Part shown: positions 40,950-50,992 of the stretch, one piece after another
Layout: the number at the start of each line of letters is the position of its first letter
Position numbering within the stretch: the stretch's first letter is position 1
Assembly: GCF_025200715.1 (NCBI RefSeq)
Contig: NZ_CP104144.1
Coordinates: 992,001 to 1,056,000, forward strand
Source: Rhizobium sullae
Lineage (GTDB): Bacteria; Pseudomonadota; Alphaproteobacteria; Rhizobiales; Rhizobiaceae
DNA length: 64,000 nucleotides
Reading direction: 5' to 3'
The notes under the pieces: model-generated
What the model was told of the DNA's origin: nothing
The model's database searches: none
The model's input: the letters and a program-made list of their open reading frames with translations, nothing else
Program-made: the position numbers and the translations under genes

Positions 40950-41756
40950 GTGATCACGATGGAATATCTTCGTCACATCAACACCGAGCCCGCTCGAAAG
41001 GCCCGCGAACGCTATCGGGCAGGTAGCATCGAGCCGACCTCGGGCGTCGCGCCGGGCTTCACTCAAGCCAATATGATCGTGCTTCCGCGCGACTGGGCCT
41101 TCGACTTTCTGCTTTATGCGCAGCGCAATCCAAAGGCCTGCCCTGTGCTCGATGTATCCGATCCCGGCTCGCATGCGACCCTGCTCGCACCAGGTGCTGA
41201 CCTACGCACTGATCTGCCGCTCTATCGCATCTGGCGTGATGGAAAACTCGCCGAAGAGACCGCGGATGCGACTGGGGCTTGGGCGGAATATCCCGATCTC
41301 GTCAGCTTCCTGATCGGCTGCAGCTTCACCTTCGAGACGCCGATGGTGGAGGCCGGGATCGAGATCCGTCACATCGCCGAAAAGTCCAATGTGCCGATGT
41401 ATCTGACCAACAAGCCCTGTCGGTCGGCCGGCCGGCTGCATGGCAACATGGTCGTTTCCATGCGGCCGATCCAAGCGTCCCGCGTGGCGGACGCCGCAAC
41501 GATCTCGGGCCGCTTCCCGGCGGTGCATGGTGCACCCGTGCATATCGGCACTCCGGAAGAGATCGGCATCCAGGATCTCGCCAAGCCGGAATTCGGCGAT
41601 CCGGTGCGCATCGAGCCGGGCGAAATTCCCGTCTTTTGGGCCTGCGGCGTCACCCCGCAGGCGGCCGTGATGGCTTCCCGCGTACCCTTTGCGATCACCC
41701 ATGCGCCGGGGCATATGTTCGTCACCGACGTTCCAGATTTCGCCTATCACGCCTGA
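40950..41756 (+). CDS. YcsI/DUF1445 family protein (putative hydro-lyase)
   Basis: A 268-residue member of the UPF0317/DUF1445 family, annotated as putative hydro-lyase. Conserved stretches are [48 protein letters not shown] and [10 protein letters not shown]. The related domain occurs in mammalian DGLUCY, a D-glutamate cyclase producing 5-oxo-D-proline, which would fit this operon, although activity of this domain alone is not established. The GTG at 40950 is preferred over the ATG at 40959 because GGGAG is seven bases upstream of it. Confidence 0.82.
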   Translation: MITMEYLRHINTEPARKARERYRAGSIEPTSGVAPGFTQANMIVLPRDWAFDFLLYAQRNPKACPVLDVSDPGSHATLLAPGADLRTDLPLYRIWRDGKLAEETADATGAWAEYPDLVSFLIGCSFTFETPMVEAGIEIRHIAEKSNVPMYLTNKPCRSAGRLHGNMVVSMRPIQASRVADAATISGRFPAVHGAPVHIGTPEEIGIQDLAKPEFGDPVRIEPGEIPVFWACGVTPQAAVMASRVPFAITHAPGHMFVTDVPDFAYHA

Positions 41757-41763
41757 GGCTCCC

Positions 41764-43410
41764 ATGCGTTTTCTGCCCGTCAGCCTGACGACCATGCTTG
41801 TCGAACTCACGGATCTCGATGAGACGCTGGCGCTATTTGCTTCGCTCAGAGCTGATCCGGTGCAAGGTGTCGAGGACATGGTGCCTGCCGCCCGTACGCT
41901 TATGATCCACTTCCGACCGGAAAAGCTGACGCGGGAAGAGCTGGCCGGCGAGATCGCGACACGCGATCTGTCGATACGCATCGCACCCTCCGGCAAGCTC
42001 ATCGAGATCCCCGTCCGCTATGACGGCGAGGATCTTCGCGACGTCGCCGACCTCACCGGCCTGTCGGTCGAGGATGTCGTTCGCCGCCATACCGAGAGCG
42101 AATTCACCGTCGCCTTCTGCGGTTTCGCGCCCGGCTTCGGTTATCTCGTCGGCGGCGACCCCACGCTGCAGGTGCCGCGCCGCCAGACCCCGCGTACGAG
42201 GATCCCAGCCGGCTCGGTTGCCTTGGCCGGCGCCTTCAGCGGTGTCTATCCGCAGGCAAGCCCAGGAGGCTGGCAGATCATCGGAACGACACCTGAAAAG
42301 ATGTGGGATCTGTCGCGCGATCCACCGGCGATTCTCCAGCCCGGTTACCGTGTACGGTTTTTCGATCTCAAAAAGAAGACCGCCCCAACGTCCAGGATCA
42401 CGACTAAGACGCCGGTCACTCAACCGCCAGAAGTCGCGTCCGGCGCCCCTACGCTCAAGGTTCTCGCTGCCCCCATGCCGGCGCTGTTCCAGGATCTTGG
42501 CCGCTTCGGCCAGACCGGTCAGGGGGTTTCATCCTCTGGCGCGCTTGACAAAAGCGCGCTGAGGGCTGCCAATCGCGTGGTCGGCAATCCGGCCGGCATG
42601 CCCTGCCTCGAAATCACGCTTGGCGGTTTTTCCTTCGAGATCTCCGGCCGCGCCGTCATGGCGCTCACCGGCGCGGCCTGTCCCATCGGCATCCGCGACG
42701 CAGCTGGCCGCACGATCAGCGCTGGGACTTATCAGCCAATCTCGCTTGAAGCCGGCGATATTGTAACACTCGGCCATCCACCCAGGGGCATGCGCAGCTA
42801 CCTCGCGATGCGCGGCGCTTTTGCAGTAAAGCCCGTACTCGGCAGTGCTTCGACCGATACGCTGGCTGTTGTCGGCCCCGACCCCGTCACAGCAGGTAGC
42901 GTTCTAACCGTTAACAATGACGGTCTGGCTCTAACCAGCGTTTCGCTCCATGAATCGCCGGCCTTCGATCATCCCGCCTGCGGCGAGGTCGTCACGCTCG
43001 ACGTGATCCTAGGCCCGCGCAGTGACTGGTTCACCGACAAAGGAATCGCCACTTTATCCGACCAGCTTTGGCAGGTAACGCCGCAGTCGAACCGGGTGGG
43101 CATTCGCCTCGTCGGCAATGTGTCGCTGAAACGTAGGGACAATAGTGAACTGCCAAGCGAAGGCACGGCGACAGGTGCAATCCAGGTACCACACAACGGC
43201 CAGCCGGTCCTTTTTCTTGCCGACCATCCGCTGACCGGCGGCTATCCGGTCATCGGCACGGTCGCCGAATACCATCTCGATCTCGCCGCGCAGATCCCGG
43301 TCAACGCCCAGATACACTTCCGGCCCGTGACGGCTTTCGCCGATATTCAGCCTGCCAAGGCCCGAGATCGCGGACGCCGGCCGACAAAAACAGTGAGGAA
43401 ACATCCATGA
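41764..43410 (+). CDS. pxpBC: Fused 5-oxoprolinase subunits PxpB-PxpC (KipI-KipA fusion)
   Basis: A 548-residue fusion. Residues 1 to about 210 are PxpB/KipI ([49 protein letters not shown]). Residues about 235-548 are PxpC/KipA ([58 protein letters not shown]). The two domains are homologous to the carboxyltransferase domain of urea carboxylase. The ATG at 41764 follows GAGGC. It overlaps the biotin carboxylase gene by four bases, implying stoichiometric production with it. Confidence 0.93.
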   Translation: MRFLPVSLTTMLVELTDLDETLALFASLRADPVQGVEDMVPAARTLMIHFRPEKLTREELAGEIATRDLSIRIAPSGKLIEIPVRYDGEDLRDVADLTGLSVEDVVRRHTESEFTVAFCGFAPGFGYLVGGDPTLQVPRRQTPRTRIPAGSVALAGAFSGVYPQASPGGWQIIGTTPEKMWDLSRDPPAILQPGYRVRFFDLKKKTAPTSRITTKTPVTQPPEVASGAPTLKVLAAPMPALFQDLGRFGQTGQGVSSSGALDKSALRAANRVVGNPAGMPCLEITLGGFSFEISGRAVMALTGAACPIGIRDAAGRTISAGTYQPISLEAGDIVTLGHPPRGMRSYLAMRGAFAVKPVLGSASTDTLAVVGPDPVTAGSVLTVNNDGLALTSVSLHESPAFDHPACGEVVTLDVILGPRSDWFTDKGIATLSDQLWQVTPQSNRVGIRLVGNVSLKRRDNSELPSEGTATGAIQVPHNGQPVLFLADHPLTGGYPVIGTVAEYHLDLAAQIPVNAQIHFRPVTAFADIQPAKARDRGRRPTKTVRKHP

Positions 43411-45164
43411 AGAAGGTCCTGATCGCCAATCGCGGCGAGATCGCAGTGCGCATCATCCGGGCTTGTCGCGATCACGGCCTGCAATCAGTCGCCGTCTATG
43501 CCGATCCGGACATGGACGAACTCTTCGTCAAGCTGGCCGACGAAGCCTATGGGCTCTCGGGCGCACGTCCGGCCGAGACCTACCTCGACATCGACAAACT
43601 GATCGACATTGCCAAGCGCTCCGGTGCGGACTCGGTGCATCCAGGCTATGGCTTTTTATCCGAGCGGGCTGAATTCGCCCGCGCCGTGATTGATGCAGGC
43701 CTCACCTGGATCGGCCCCGATCCGCATGTCATTGAGGCGTTGGGCGACAAGGTCGAGGCGCGGCGGATCGCAACCAGCGTCGGCGCGCCGCTGGTTGCGG
43801 GAAGCGATGGCCCGGTAAAGACGGCGGCCGAAGTCATCGCCTTTGCCGAAGCGCATGGGTTGCCCGTTGCCATCAAGGCCGCCCATGGCGGCGGCGGCCG
43901 AGGCCTAAAAGTCGCGTGGAAGATAGAGGAGGTTGCAGAGCTTTTTCAGTCGGCAGTCCGCGAGGCAAAGGCCGCCTTTGGACGCGGCGAGTGTTTCCTC
44001 GAGCGTTTTCTCGACCGTCCGCGCCATATCGAGGCGCAGGTGCTCGCCGACAAGCACGGTAATGTGCTGGTCCTTGGCACCCGTGATTGCTCGCTGCAGC
44101 GACGCAATCAGAAGCTCGTGGAGGAGGCGCCCGCCCCCTTCCTCAGCGACGTACAACGCCAGTCGATCCATGATGCCGCGAAGAAGATCTGCGCCGCCGC
44201 CGGCTATTCGGGCGCGGGCACTGTCGAATTCCTGCTCGGCGTCGACGGCACGATCTCCTTCCTCGAAGTGAACACCCGCCTGCAGGTCGAGCACCCGGTA
44301 ACCGAGGAGACAACCGGCATCGACCTCGTCATCGAACAGTTCCGTATCGCCGACGGCCTGCCTCTGCGGGTCACCGAAACGCCTGTCCCGCGCGGCCATT
44401 CGATCGAATTCCGTATCAACGCCGAGGATCCCGGCCGCGGGTTCCTGCCGACGCCAGGTACAATCACCGTCTTCGACGCACCCTCCGGCCCGGGTATCCG
44501 ACTTGACAGTGGCGTGGCCCCCGGCTCGACGGTGGCCGGCACCTTCGACTCCCTAATAGCGAAGCTAATCGTGACCGGCGCCACGCGCGAAGAAGCGCTG
44601 AAACGCGCCCGGCGCGCGCTCAGGGAATTCAAGATAGACGGCATCGCAACGGTTCTTCCCTTCCATCGTGCCGCAATCGAGGCAGAGGACTTCACGGGCG
44701 AGAGGGGCTTCAAGGTGCATACACGCTGGATCGAAACCGATTTCGCCGGGCGTCTTGAAGCAGAAGCCCGGCCCGAGCAGGTTGCCGATCCGACACTGAT
44801 CCGCACCCATGCGGAAATCGATGGCAAGCGCTATGAAATCGGCATTCCGGCTGCACTGCTGGCTGGTCTCGGCGGGCTTGCAGGCCAGCGCATCAGTGGT
44901 CCCGTTAAGGCGGCCAGGGCAGAAGACGCGTCGAGCGTGACCACGCCGATCTCCGGCACGCTGCAAGCCTTCAAAGTCGAGGATGGTGCAGAGGTGTCGG
45001 CGGGCGACCTTATCGCTGTGATGGAAGCGATGAAGATGGAGACCCAGGTCACGGCACAGCGGGCCGGCAAGATCCGGATTACCGCCGAGCCCGGCGCCTA
45101 TCTGCAAGCCGGCACCGAGATCGCCTGCTTCGAAGCCTCGGTGTCGGTCAGCAACGACGATTGA
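43407..45164 (+). CDS. Biotin carboxylase with C-terminal biotin-carrier domain
   Basis: A 585-residue protein. Biotin carboxylase spans about residues 1-450 ([47 protein letters not shown]) and a BCCP domain lies at about 510-580, with the biotinylated lysine in [10 protein letters not shown]. It would make carboxybiotin from bicarbonate and ATP. No classical carboxyltransferase gene is nearby; the only candidate partner is the PxpBC fusion it overlaps, whose fold matches the urea-carboxylase CT domain. It is the last gene of the operon. Acetyl- or propionyl-CoA carboxylation with a distant partner is the alternative. Confidence 0.88.
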   Translation: MKKVLIANRGEIAVRIIRACRDHGLQSVAVYADPDMDELFVKLADEAYGLSGARPAETYLDIDKLIDIAKRSGADSVHPGYGFLSERAEFARAVIDAGLTWIGPDPHVIEALGDKVEARRIATSVGAPLVAGSDGPVKTAAEVIAFAEAHGLPVAIKAAHGGGGRGLKVAWKIEEVAELFQSAVREAKAAFGRGECFLERFLDRPRHIEAQVLADKHGNVLVLGTRDCSLQRRNQKLVEEAPAPFLSDVQRQSIHDAAKKICAAAGYSGAGTVEFLLGVDGTISFLEVNTRLQVEHPVTEETTGIDLVIEQFRIADGLPLRVTETPVPRGHSIEFRINAEDPGRGFLPTPGTITVFDAPSGPGIRLDSGVAPGSTVAGTFDSLIAKLIVTGATREEALKRARRALREFKIDGIATVLPFHRAAIEAEDFTGERGFKVHTRWIETDFAGRLEAEARPEQVADPTLIRTHAEIDGKRYEIGIPAALLAGLGGLAGQRISGPVKAARAEDASSVTTPISGTLQAFKVEDGAEVSAGDLIAVMEAMKMETQVTAQRAGKIRITAEPGAYLQAGTEIACFEASVSVSNDD

Positions 45165-45516
45165 TCTCGAATTCCAGGATCACTCCACTTCGCCTGAGTT
45201 CGTCGTTCAACCAAGCCTTGCGGGCGAGTCCGTGTCGTCTTGCGACAAACGTTTGAGCCGGCCGCTCCTGTTCCAGAGATTTTGGATCTCCTTGCAAAGG
45301 CTGGCTGACCGCTTCAGCCCGATAATTTGATCTCGATTCTCTCATGTCACGATCAGGTCCGGGCCTCGCCCATCGCCGATGGGCCAACGCAAACCTAGAG
45401 GCGTCTCCGCGGCAAATTCGACAGCTCTGCGCCCTTGTCTTGTGCGAGACGGCTGCCATCTATCGATGATCATTTGGAATCACGTATCGGTGTCATCGGA
45501 CATTTGACAGAGAAGC
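45165..45516. other. Intergenic region
   Basis: About 350 bases. A minus-strand frame ending at 45148 (AQTFVARRHGLARKAWLNDEL...) has coding-like composition but overlaps the carboxylase 3' end antisense, and no ribosome site or family is recognised. No terminator hairpin was seen by eye. Confidence 0.4.
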
Positions 45517-46611
45517 ATGGAAATCAGCGAAATCGTTGCCGCTTACATACGCGTCTTGGCTTTGGCTGTCTTAGTCGTCTATGCTTATGCTTGGGTCATT
45601 CGCACTGTCGGGCAGAGATTAACGAGGGGCGTCGCGGCAGGCCTTTTGTTCGGCCTCGGCGGCATTCTGTCCATGAATGATCCGATCGTGATGAGACCGG
45701 GGCTTATCTATGACGCCCGGTCCATCCTCCTGATCCTGTCCCCCATCTACGCAGGACCGATCGGCACGGTCATTGCGGCAGCAATGATGGGCGCGCACCG
45801 TTTCCTTCTCGGCGGCGTCGGCGCGACGGGCGGTGCGGTGAGCGTCGTCCTTGTGGCGCTCTGCGGTTACGCCAGCACGTTCATACCCCGTCACCGCGTC
45901 GGCACGGGCTGGGTGAGATCGCTGCTACTCGGCCTTACAACTATCTCTTCCTTCATCGTTCTTGTCTTTCTGCCTCCGGATATTGCCAGCGAGCTCCTTC
46001 TAAGCGCTGCGGCTCCCGTCATGCTTGCCAATATTCTCGGCGTGCTCCTTCTTGCCGATCTGCTTGAGCGCGAAAAGCAGCGGGTCCGTATGGTACGTGC
46101 GCTCGAAAATGAGGCGAGCGTCGACCCGTTGACGAAGCTGCCGAATCGCCGCGTCTTTCAGCGGGCGGCCGACCGCTGCGCCAAAGAGGCGAGCAATCGC
46201 GGGCGGCCCTTCTCGATCATCATGCTCGATGTCGACCACTTCAAGAAGATCAACGATACTTGGGGCCACAGTGTAGGCGACAGCGTGCTCTCCAAGGTTG
46301 CCGACCTCATTCGCCAGACCGTTCGCAAGACCGATATCGCAGCCCGCTACGGGGGCGAAGAAATCGTCATTCTGCTTCCGAATACCGAAGGGCGCGACGC
46401 ATCAACGGTGGCGGAGAAGATCCGCCATGCAATTGAGTCGGAAGACCTGATTGTCGGCGGCACCGCAATCAAGGTTACCGTCAGCATCGGCGTCTCGGCT
46501 GTCGATTCCGACAACACCAATATTCGTGCGACGATCGAGGCCGCCGACAAGGCTCTCTATCGCGCCAAGACCGCCGGCCGCAACCGCGTCGAATTGGCAA
46601 ACGCTGCCTGA
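45517..46611 (+). CDS. Membrane diguanylate cyclase (5TM-LYT sensor + GGDEF)
   Basis: A 364-residue protein. Residues 1-190 form five or six membrane helices of the 5TMR-LYT type (RPGLIYDARSILLILSPIYAGPIG). Residues about 205-360 are a GGDEF domain with an intact active site RYGGEEIVILLP and DVDHFKKINDTWGHSVGD, so it should make c-di-GMP. No RxxD inhibitory site is obvious. Its TGA stop codon (46609-46611) is the left copy of the target duplication of the IS element that follows, so the reading frame is undamaged. Confidence 0.9.
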   Translation: MEISEIVAAYIRVLALAVLVVYAYAWVIRTVGQRLTRGVAAGLLFGLGGILSMNDPIVMRPGLIYDARSILLILSPIYAGPIGTVIAAAMMGAHRFLLGGVGATGGAVSVVLVALCGYASTFIPRHRVGTGWVRSLLLGLTTISSFIVLVFLPPDIASELLLSAAAPVMLANILGVLLLADLLEREKQRVRMVRALENEASVDPLTKLPNRRVFQRAADRCAKEASNRGRPFSIIMLDVDHFKKINDTWGHSVGDSVLSKVADLIRQTVRKTDIAARYGGEEIVILLPNTEGRDASTVAEKIRHAIESEDLIVGGTAIKVTVSIGVSAVDSDNTNIRATIEAADKALYRAKTAGRNRVELANAA

Positions 46612-47529
46612 GTGTCTGTTCAAGAATGGCTGGCGGTCGTGGGGTTGAGTGAAGGGCGGCAATCAGATTCTTTGTATTTTGCGACAAATACGGAGAGATC
46701 GAATGGCCTGGACACCCTTCACCCGGCGTCATCATGACAGAAGCCGCATGCGCTACGCAAGCGATCTGACTGACCGTGAGTGGGGCCTGATCGAACCCTT
46801 TATGCCAAGGCAGCCTCGACTGGGCCGCCGACGCAAGACGTCGCTTCGGGCGGTGATGGACGCGATTTTCTATCTGCTGCAGTCAGGCTGCCAATGGGCA
46901 TTGCTGCCGCATGATTTTCCACCGAAGAGCACGGTCTATCATTATTTCAAGCGGTTCTGCCGGGACGGGACGTGGCGTCGTATCCATGACGCGCTCTACT
47001 GCCGGACGCGGCGGCTTGAGGGGCGCGAAGAACAGCCGTCATTTGCCATCATCGATAGCCAATCGGTGAAGACCGGCCCAGATGCCCGTCTCGATATCGG
47101 ATACGACGCAGGCAAGAAGATCAAGGGCCGCAAGCGGCACATTCTGGTTGATACCCTGGGCATGCTTCTGAAAGCGGAGGTTCATTCGGCAGGTATTCAG
47201 GATCGTGATGGAGCAGCACTTGTTTTCGACAGGCTCGTCAACCGCTTTCCATTCATCGAGAAAATTTGCGGCGATGGCGGGTATCAGGGCCCGACAGTCG
47301 AAGAGGCCAGTCCGCGATCGATGGAAATCGTCAAACGCAATCAGGCCGGCTTTCAGGTGCTCCCGAAGCGATGGATCGTCGAGCGGACGTTGGCGTGGCT
47401 CGGCATAAACCGCCGAATGGCAAAGGATTTCGAGCGCTTCTCTGGCACAAGCCTCGCCTTCATTCAGACCGCTATGATCAAGCTAATGACAAGAAGGCTC
47501 GCTCGATATCCGCTTTCTTGAACGGACTC
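46612..47529 (+). mobile_element. IS5-family (IS1031-like) insertion sequence, complete
   Basis: A 918-base element. The left end GTGTCTGTTCAAGAA and the inverted right end GAGTCCGTTCAAGAA match at 13 of 15 positions. The 3-base direct repeat TGA flanks both sides (46609-46611 and 47530-47532), fitting the TNA target of this subgroup. It holds one intact transposase gene and therefore looks recently inserted and potentially active. Confidence 0.88.
46703..47521 (+). CDS. IS5-family transposase
   Basis: A 272-residue DDE transposase. The N-terminal domain (RYASDLTDREWGLIEPFMP, YLLQSGCQWALLPHDFPPKSTVYHYF) is the DUF4096-type DNA-binding part. The catalytic residues are in AIIDSQSVKTG, CGDGGYQG and RWIVERTLAWL. 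No frameshift is seen. ACGGAGAG precedes the ATG at 46703. Confidence 0.93.
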   Translation: MAWTPFTRRHHDRSRMRYASDLTDREWGLIEPFMPRQPRLGRRRKTSLRAVMDAIFYLLQSGCQWALLPHDFPPKSTVYHYFKRFCRDGTWRRIHDALYCRTRRLEGREEQPSFAIIDSQSVKTGPDARLDIGYDAGKKIKGRKRHILVDTLGMLLKAEVHSAGIQDRDGAALVFDRLVNRFPFIEKICGDGGYQGPTVEEASPRSMEIVKRNQAGFQVLPKRWIVERTLAWLGINRRMAKDFERFSGTSLAFIQTAMIKLMTRRLARYPLS

Positions 47530-47581
47530 TGAGAACGAGTTTCCTCTAGGGCCATAGCGGCGCCGCATCTGAGAGCGGAGA

Positions 47582-47965
47582 TCAGCCTGACGTCTCTGGG
47601 CGCGTTGCTTGCCTGAGGTCGGCAAGCCCCCTGTTGGCGCCCTTGCTGCCGGTGGCAGCCGCCGCGGTGAATATCCGTTCGGCATCGCCATACATTTTGA
47701 GATTCAGATAGCAGTAGCCCCGCAATACCATGAGGTCGACTGTTTCCCGTTTGATCTGTGCTCGCTGATCGAGATAGATCAGCGTTTCGCGATAACGCTT
47801 GGCGCCATAGGCGGCGAGTGCGCGGTCGGCGAGGATCGAGATCTGGAGTTCCGCGGCGCGCTCACGGCTTTGAGGCGCGCGGGTTGCGGCAACCGCGGCA
47901 TTGTTGGATAGGCCAACACGAAGATAGGCGAGACTCTGCCCATAAGCGGCATCTTCGCGTGTCCG
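47582..47965 (-). pseudogene. C-terminal fragment of a TPR protein
   Basis: About 125 codons in one frame, from near 47965 to the stop at 47582, read as a tetratricopeptide-like helical protein (LADRALAAYGAKRYRETLIYL, LRGYCYLNLKMYGDAERIF). Upstream of that point the same frame is nonsense, while the BcsN-like reading ends in the next frame. It resembles the last gene of rhizobial cellulose operons, so it may be the 3' remnant of that operon. The family assignment is from memory of the pattern and is uncertain. Confidence 0.5.
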
Positions 47966-48759
47966 GCGCTGGGGTAGACGTGGGCGCGACCGCCTTCGCC
48001 TGTCGGGTCTGGCGGCGGACGGCAGCCGGCGCCGGTTCGTAACCGGTCTCAATGGCGCCCGCGCGGTAACCGCCGTCGTGCGGGTAGATAGGGCTGCCGG
48101 TACGACCGAGAACCTCATCGGCTCCCTTTATTTCGCCGTACGGGTTCCATATATCGCCATCAAGCGTACCGGTGATCGTATAGCCATACATGACACTCAG
48201 AAGCTGGCGCTCGCTGGCACGCGCATCGCAGAGGCGAAAGCCGCACCTGGATCATCCCGAAATTGCGCGCCTGCGTGTGTGCCGCCTGGCTCGACCGGAT
48301 CTGCTGCCAGCCATAAAGGCATGTATCGCCGCCACGGCTGCGACCCGAGGCGTAGGCAAACGGTCCATAGCTGTTCTGCAGGAAGGTGTTGTTCCTGACC
48401 ATCGCGACGCCTGGCGCGGCGGCGAATGCCTCCCGAGAGATGCCGCTTTCGCTGATCATCTTGTAGGTAGCGTTCCCGGTGCGCGGATTGGAGCCGCTTG
48501 CCCCCAGGAACTGCACCTTCAGGAAGTTTTCCCCCGGGACGGAGGAAGACGTAAAGAGCGAAAGCGTCTGCTCCACGCCGTTGCCGCGCCTGGTTTCGAC
48601 GACGCTCACGATGGACGGGCCACCAGGGGGCGGAAGAACGAGCGCCTTCTCGCTAGCCACGGCTTCGGGTGCGGAGGGCTGCCTGACGCTCCCGCTCGTC
48701 GACGTGCAGCCGCCCAGCAAAGCTGCCGCGACCACCGATATCAACCCCAGCAAGCGCAT
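47960..48759 (-). pseudogene. bcsN: BcsN-like cellulose biosynthesis lipoprotein, frameshifted
   Basis: The reading starts with MRLLGLISVVAAALLGGC (lipobox LGGC) at 48759 and continues to about 48240 (NSYGPFAYASGRSRGGDTCLYGWQQI). One extra base near 48240 then moves it to the frame starting FRLCDARASERQLLSVMYGYTI and continuing through WNPYGEIKGADEVLGRTG to about 47960. This pattern fits the BcsN family found in front of rhizobial cellulose synthase genes. No cellulose synthase gene follows: the frame breaks into a TPR fragment. It is either a true pseudogene or carries a sequencing error; the family call is moderately sure. Confidence 0.55.
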
Positions 48760-49264
48760 CTTTGGTGCCGCCGCAAATCGTCTTTTCAGATACCCATCGG
48801 CACTTCGTGCGATGGATGTTCGAATCAACGACCGAGCGGCCGTTAATGATGAATAAACGGCCGATATGGTTAACAGAAAGTTAGTATCGGCGTTCTTGCG
48901 ACAGCCATAGGTGATGGTGATGCAAAGACTGTCGATCAGAGCACTCTACGCCCTTTACGGGACGACGTGGCCATGGCGCGCCGACCAGCTTGATGGCTTT
49001 CCGGGACACTGAGCTCCGGACGCGTAGCTTCGCCCACCGCCTGCAGGTCCGACCCGCGGTTTGTTTGCGATTCCTTAAATAAGAAGTCTTTAATGTAGGG
49101 TCGAAAATCCGGCCACTACACGCATGAAAGATAGCGCGTTTTGGTAGAGTTCTGCGTTGACTGCAACGAGGCTTGCTCTAAGCTCTGATTTCGAACGGGC
49201 ATTGGGGCTTGGCAAGGATGTGCCGAGATCACGTTAGGCGCGGCGGGTTGAGGAGGGTGACTCC
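48760..49264. other. Intergenic region upstream of the signalling operon
   Basis: About 500 bases without a supported gene. It must carry the promoter of the 49265-55956 operon. An AT-richer stretch at 49065-49100 (TTCCTTAAATAAGAAG) is the best promoter-like part. Nothing else is recognised. Confidence 0.5.
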
Positions 49265-50959
49265 ATGCCGAAAAATCGTGCGAATTGGCCTCAGCCGATC
49301 ACGCAAGCGTTCGGATTCGGCAGCCGCGCCGAGGAGCTATTTTCGCTGTGGGATCCCGATCTCCGACTTATCGATTGGTCTGAAACGCTCAAGGAACGCC
49401 TGGACTTTGCTGACGAGGCAGCCGTTACATTGCGGGACGTTTATCCCGCCTTGGCAAATCCCGAGTTGGCTGCCGTCGTTCAGCTCGTCGTTGACACCGG
49501 CAAGCCGCGAACCATTCATCTCGGCGCCCCTGAGTCCGAGCGGCGCAATCTGCTCTTGTTCCACGCCAAGGCCGGCCTTGCGGTCGTCGAACTCGCCGGC
49601 GCTGATGTTGATGAGGCAGCAAAGGCGGAGGAGCAGGAACGGGCATTGCTCCTTCACCAAGCAACCCATGACGTTTTGACCGGACTGCCCAATCGCCGGC
49701 AATTCAGCGACAAATTGGGCAAAGCTCTTCCAGTTCGCGGAAAAACCGGCCTTGCACTGATGCAGATCGATCTGGATGATTTCAAGCCCGTCAATGATAC
49801 GCTGGGCCACGGAGCCGGGGATATCGTCCTCAAGCTTGCCGCAGAGAGAATTCGAAAAACGGTAGGCGAAGACGAGACCGCCTTCCGTCTCGCAGGTGAC
49901 GAATTCGCCGTCATACAGATCGCTCGAGAGCAACCGGCTGAAGCCGAAAGATTAGCGGATTCGCTGGTCAGCGAATTTAAGAAGCCGTTCACAGTAGACG
50001 GCATTACGGTGTTTGTCGGTGCCAGTATCGGCGTAGCGATTGCGCCTCGTGACGGCAATGAGAGCGAGCAGTTGATGAAGGCTGCCGACGTTGCCCTTTA
50101 TGCCGCCAAGAAGGACGGACGCCGGCGCGCGCGGACCTTTGATCCAAGCATGCTGCAAGTGCTGGAACAGCGGGAGTTATTGAGACGAAGCCTGCGAGTA
50201 GCGCTGCAACACGGCGAGTTCTTTATCGAATATCAGCCGCTAGTCGACCGGTCGCTGGCGATAACCGGCTTCGAAGCACTTCTGCGCTGGCGCCATCCAA
50301 TCCTCGGAGCAATATCGCCGGTCGCCTTTATCCCTATGGCCGAAGCAGATGGTCTTATGAGCGAAATCGGCCAATGGGTGCTTGAAGAAGCCTGTCGGCA
50401 GGCTCTGACTTGGCCCGCCCACTATACCGTTGCGGTCAATCTGTCGCCGGCCGAATTTCTAACGCCAGGCTTGACCGACCGGGTGTCCCATACGCTCGAT
50501 ACGGTCGGATTGCCCGCAGAACGCTTGGAGCTCGAAATCACCGAAACCGTGCTACTGGAACGCACGATCAACAATCTTGACGCGCTGAACACCCTCAACG
50601 TGCTTGGCATCCAGATTTCCCTTGATGATTTTGGAACCGAGTACTCCTCTTTGAGTTATCTCAAGAATTTTCCATTCGATAACATCAAGGTCGACAAGTA
50701 CTTTATCAACGATCTCCCCGATGATCAGAAAAGTCAGACCATAGTCCGCTTTGTCATAGCAATGGCGCATGGGCTTGGCATGCGGGTGACTGCCGAAGGC
50801 GTTGAGACGGCCGAACAGGCTTCCTGGTTACAGGCGGAGGGATGTGACCGGCTGCAGGGATATTTCCTAAGCCCCCCTCTCAGGGCAGAACTGATTGATG
50901 AATTTATTCATAGGAGCCTGCTGACATCGGAAACCGCCGATGATCAGGCCAAATCCTGA
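49265..50959 (+). CDS. GGDEF-EAL protein, probable c-di-GMP phosphodiesterase
   Basis: A 564-residue soluble protein. Residues 1-125 form a PAS-like input region, 130-290 a GGDEF domain and about 305-550 an EAL domain. The GGDEF motif is altered to LAGDEF near residue 210, so cyclase activity is doubtful and it may only bind GTP. The EAL domain keeps FEALLRW, ELEITETVLLE, LDDFG, IKVDKYF and TAEGVET, but the loop-6 consensus DFGTGYSSL reads DFGTEYSSL. Phosphodiesterase activity is likely but may be regulated unusually. First gene of a six-gene operon, 33 bases before the next start; GGAGGGTGACTCC precedes the ATG. Confidence 0.87.
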   Translation: MPKNRANWPQPITQAFGFGSRAEELFSLWDPDLRLIDWSETLKERLDFADEAAVTLRDVYPALANPELAAVVQLVVDTGKPRTIHLGAPESERRNLLLFHAKAGLAVVELAGADVDEAAKAEEQERALLLHQATHDVLTGLPNRRQFSDKLGKALPVRGKTGLALMQIDLDDFKPVNDTLGHGAGDIVLKLAAERIRKTVGEDETAFRLAGDEFAVIQIAREQPAEAERLADSLVSEFKKPFTVDGITVFVGASIGVAIAPRDGNESEQLMKAADVALYAAKKDGRRRARTFDPSMLQVLEQRELLRRSLRVALQHGEFFIEYQPLVDRSLAITGFEALLRWRHPILGAISPVAFIPMAEADGLMSEIGQWVLEEACRQALTWPAHYTVAVNLSPAEFLTPGLTDRVSHTLDTVGLPAERLELEITETVLLERTINNLDALNTLNVLGIQISLDDFGTEYSSLSYLKNFPFDNIKVDKYFINDLPDDQKSQTIVRFVIAMAHGLGMRVTAEGVETAEQASWLQAEGCDRLQGYFLSPPLRAELIDEFIHRSLLTSETADDQAKS

Positions 50960-50992
50960 GTATTAAGCGGCAATTCGCCGAGGAGGTGCCGT

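Noticed and set aside
47582..48118. Single intact 178-codon gene on the minus strand
   Set aside because: Its first 50 or so codons are Arg/Pro-rich nonsense overlapping the better BcsN-like frame; only the part after about 47965 looks like protein.
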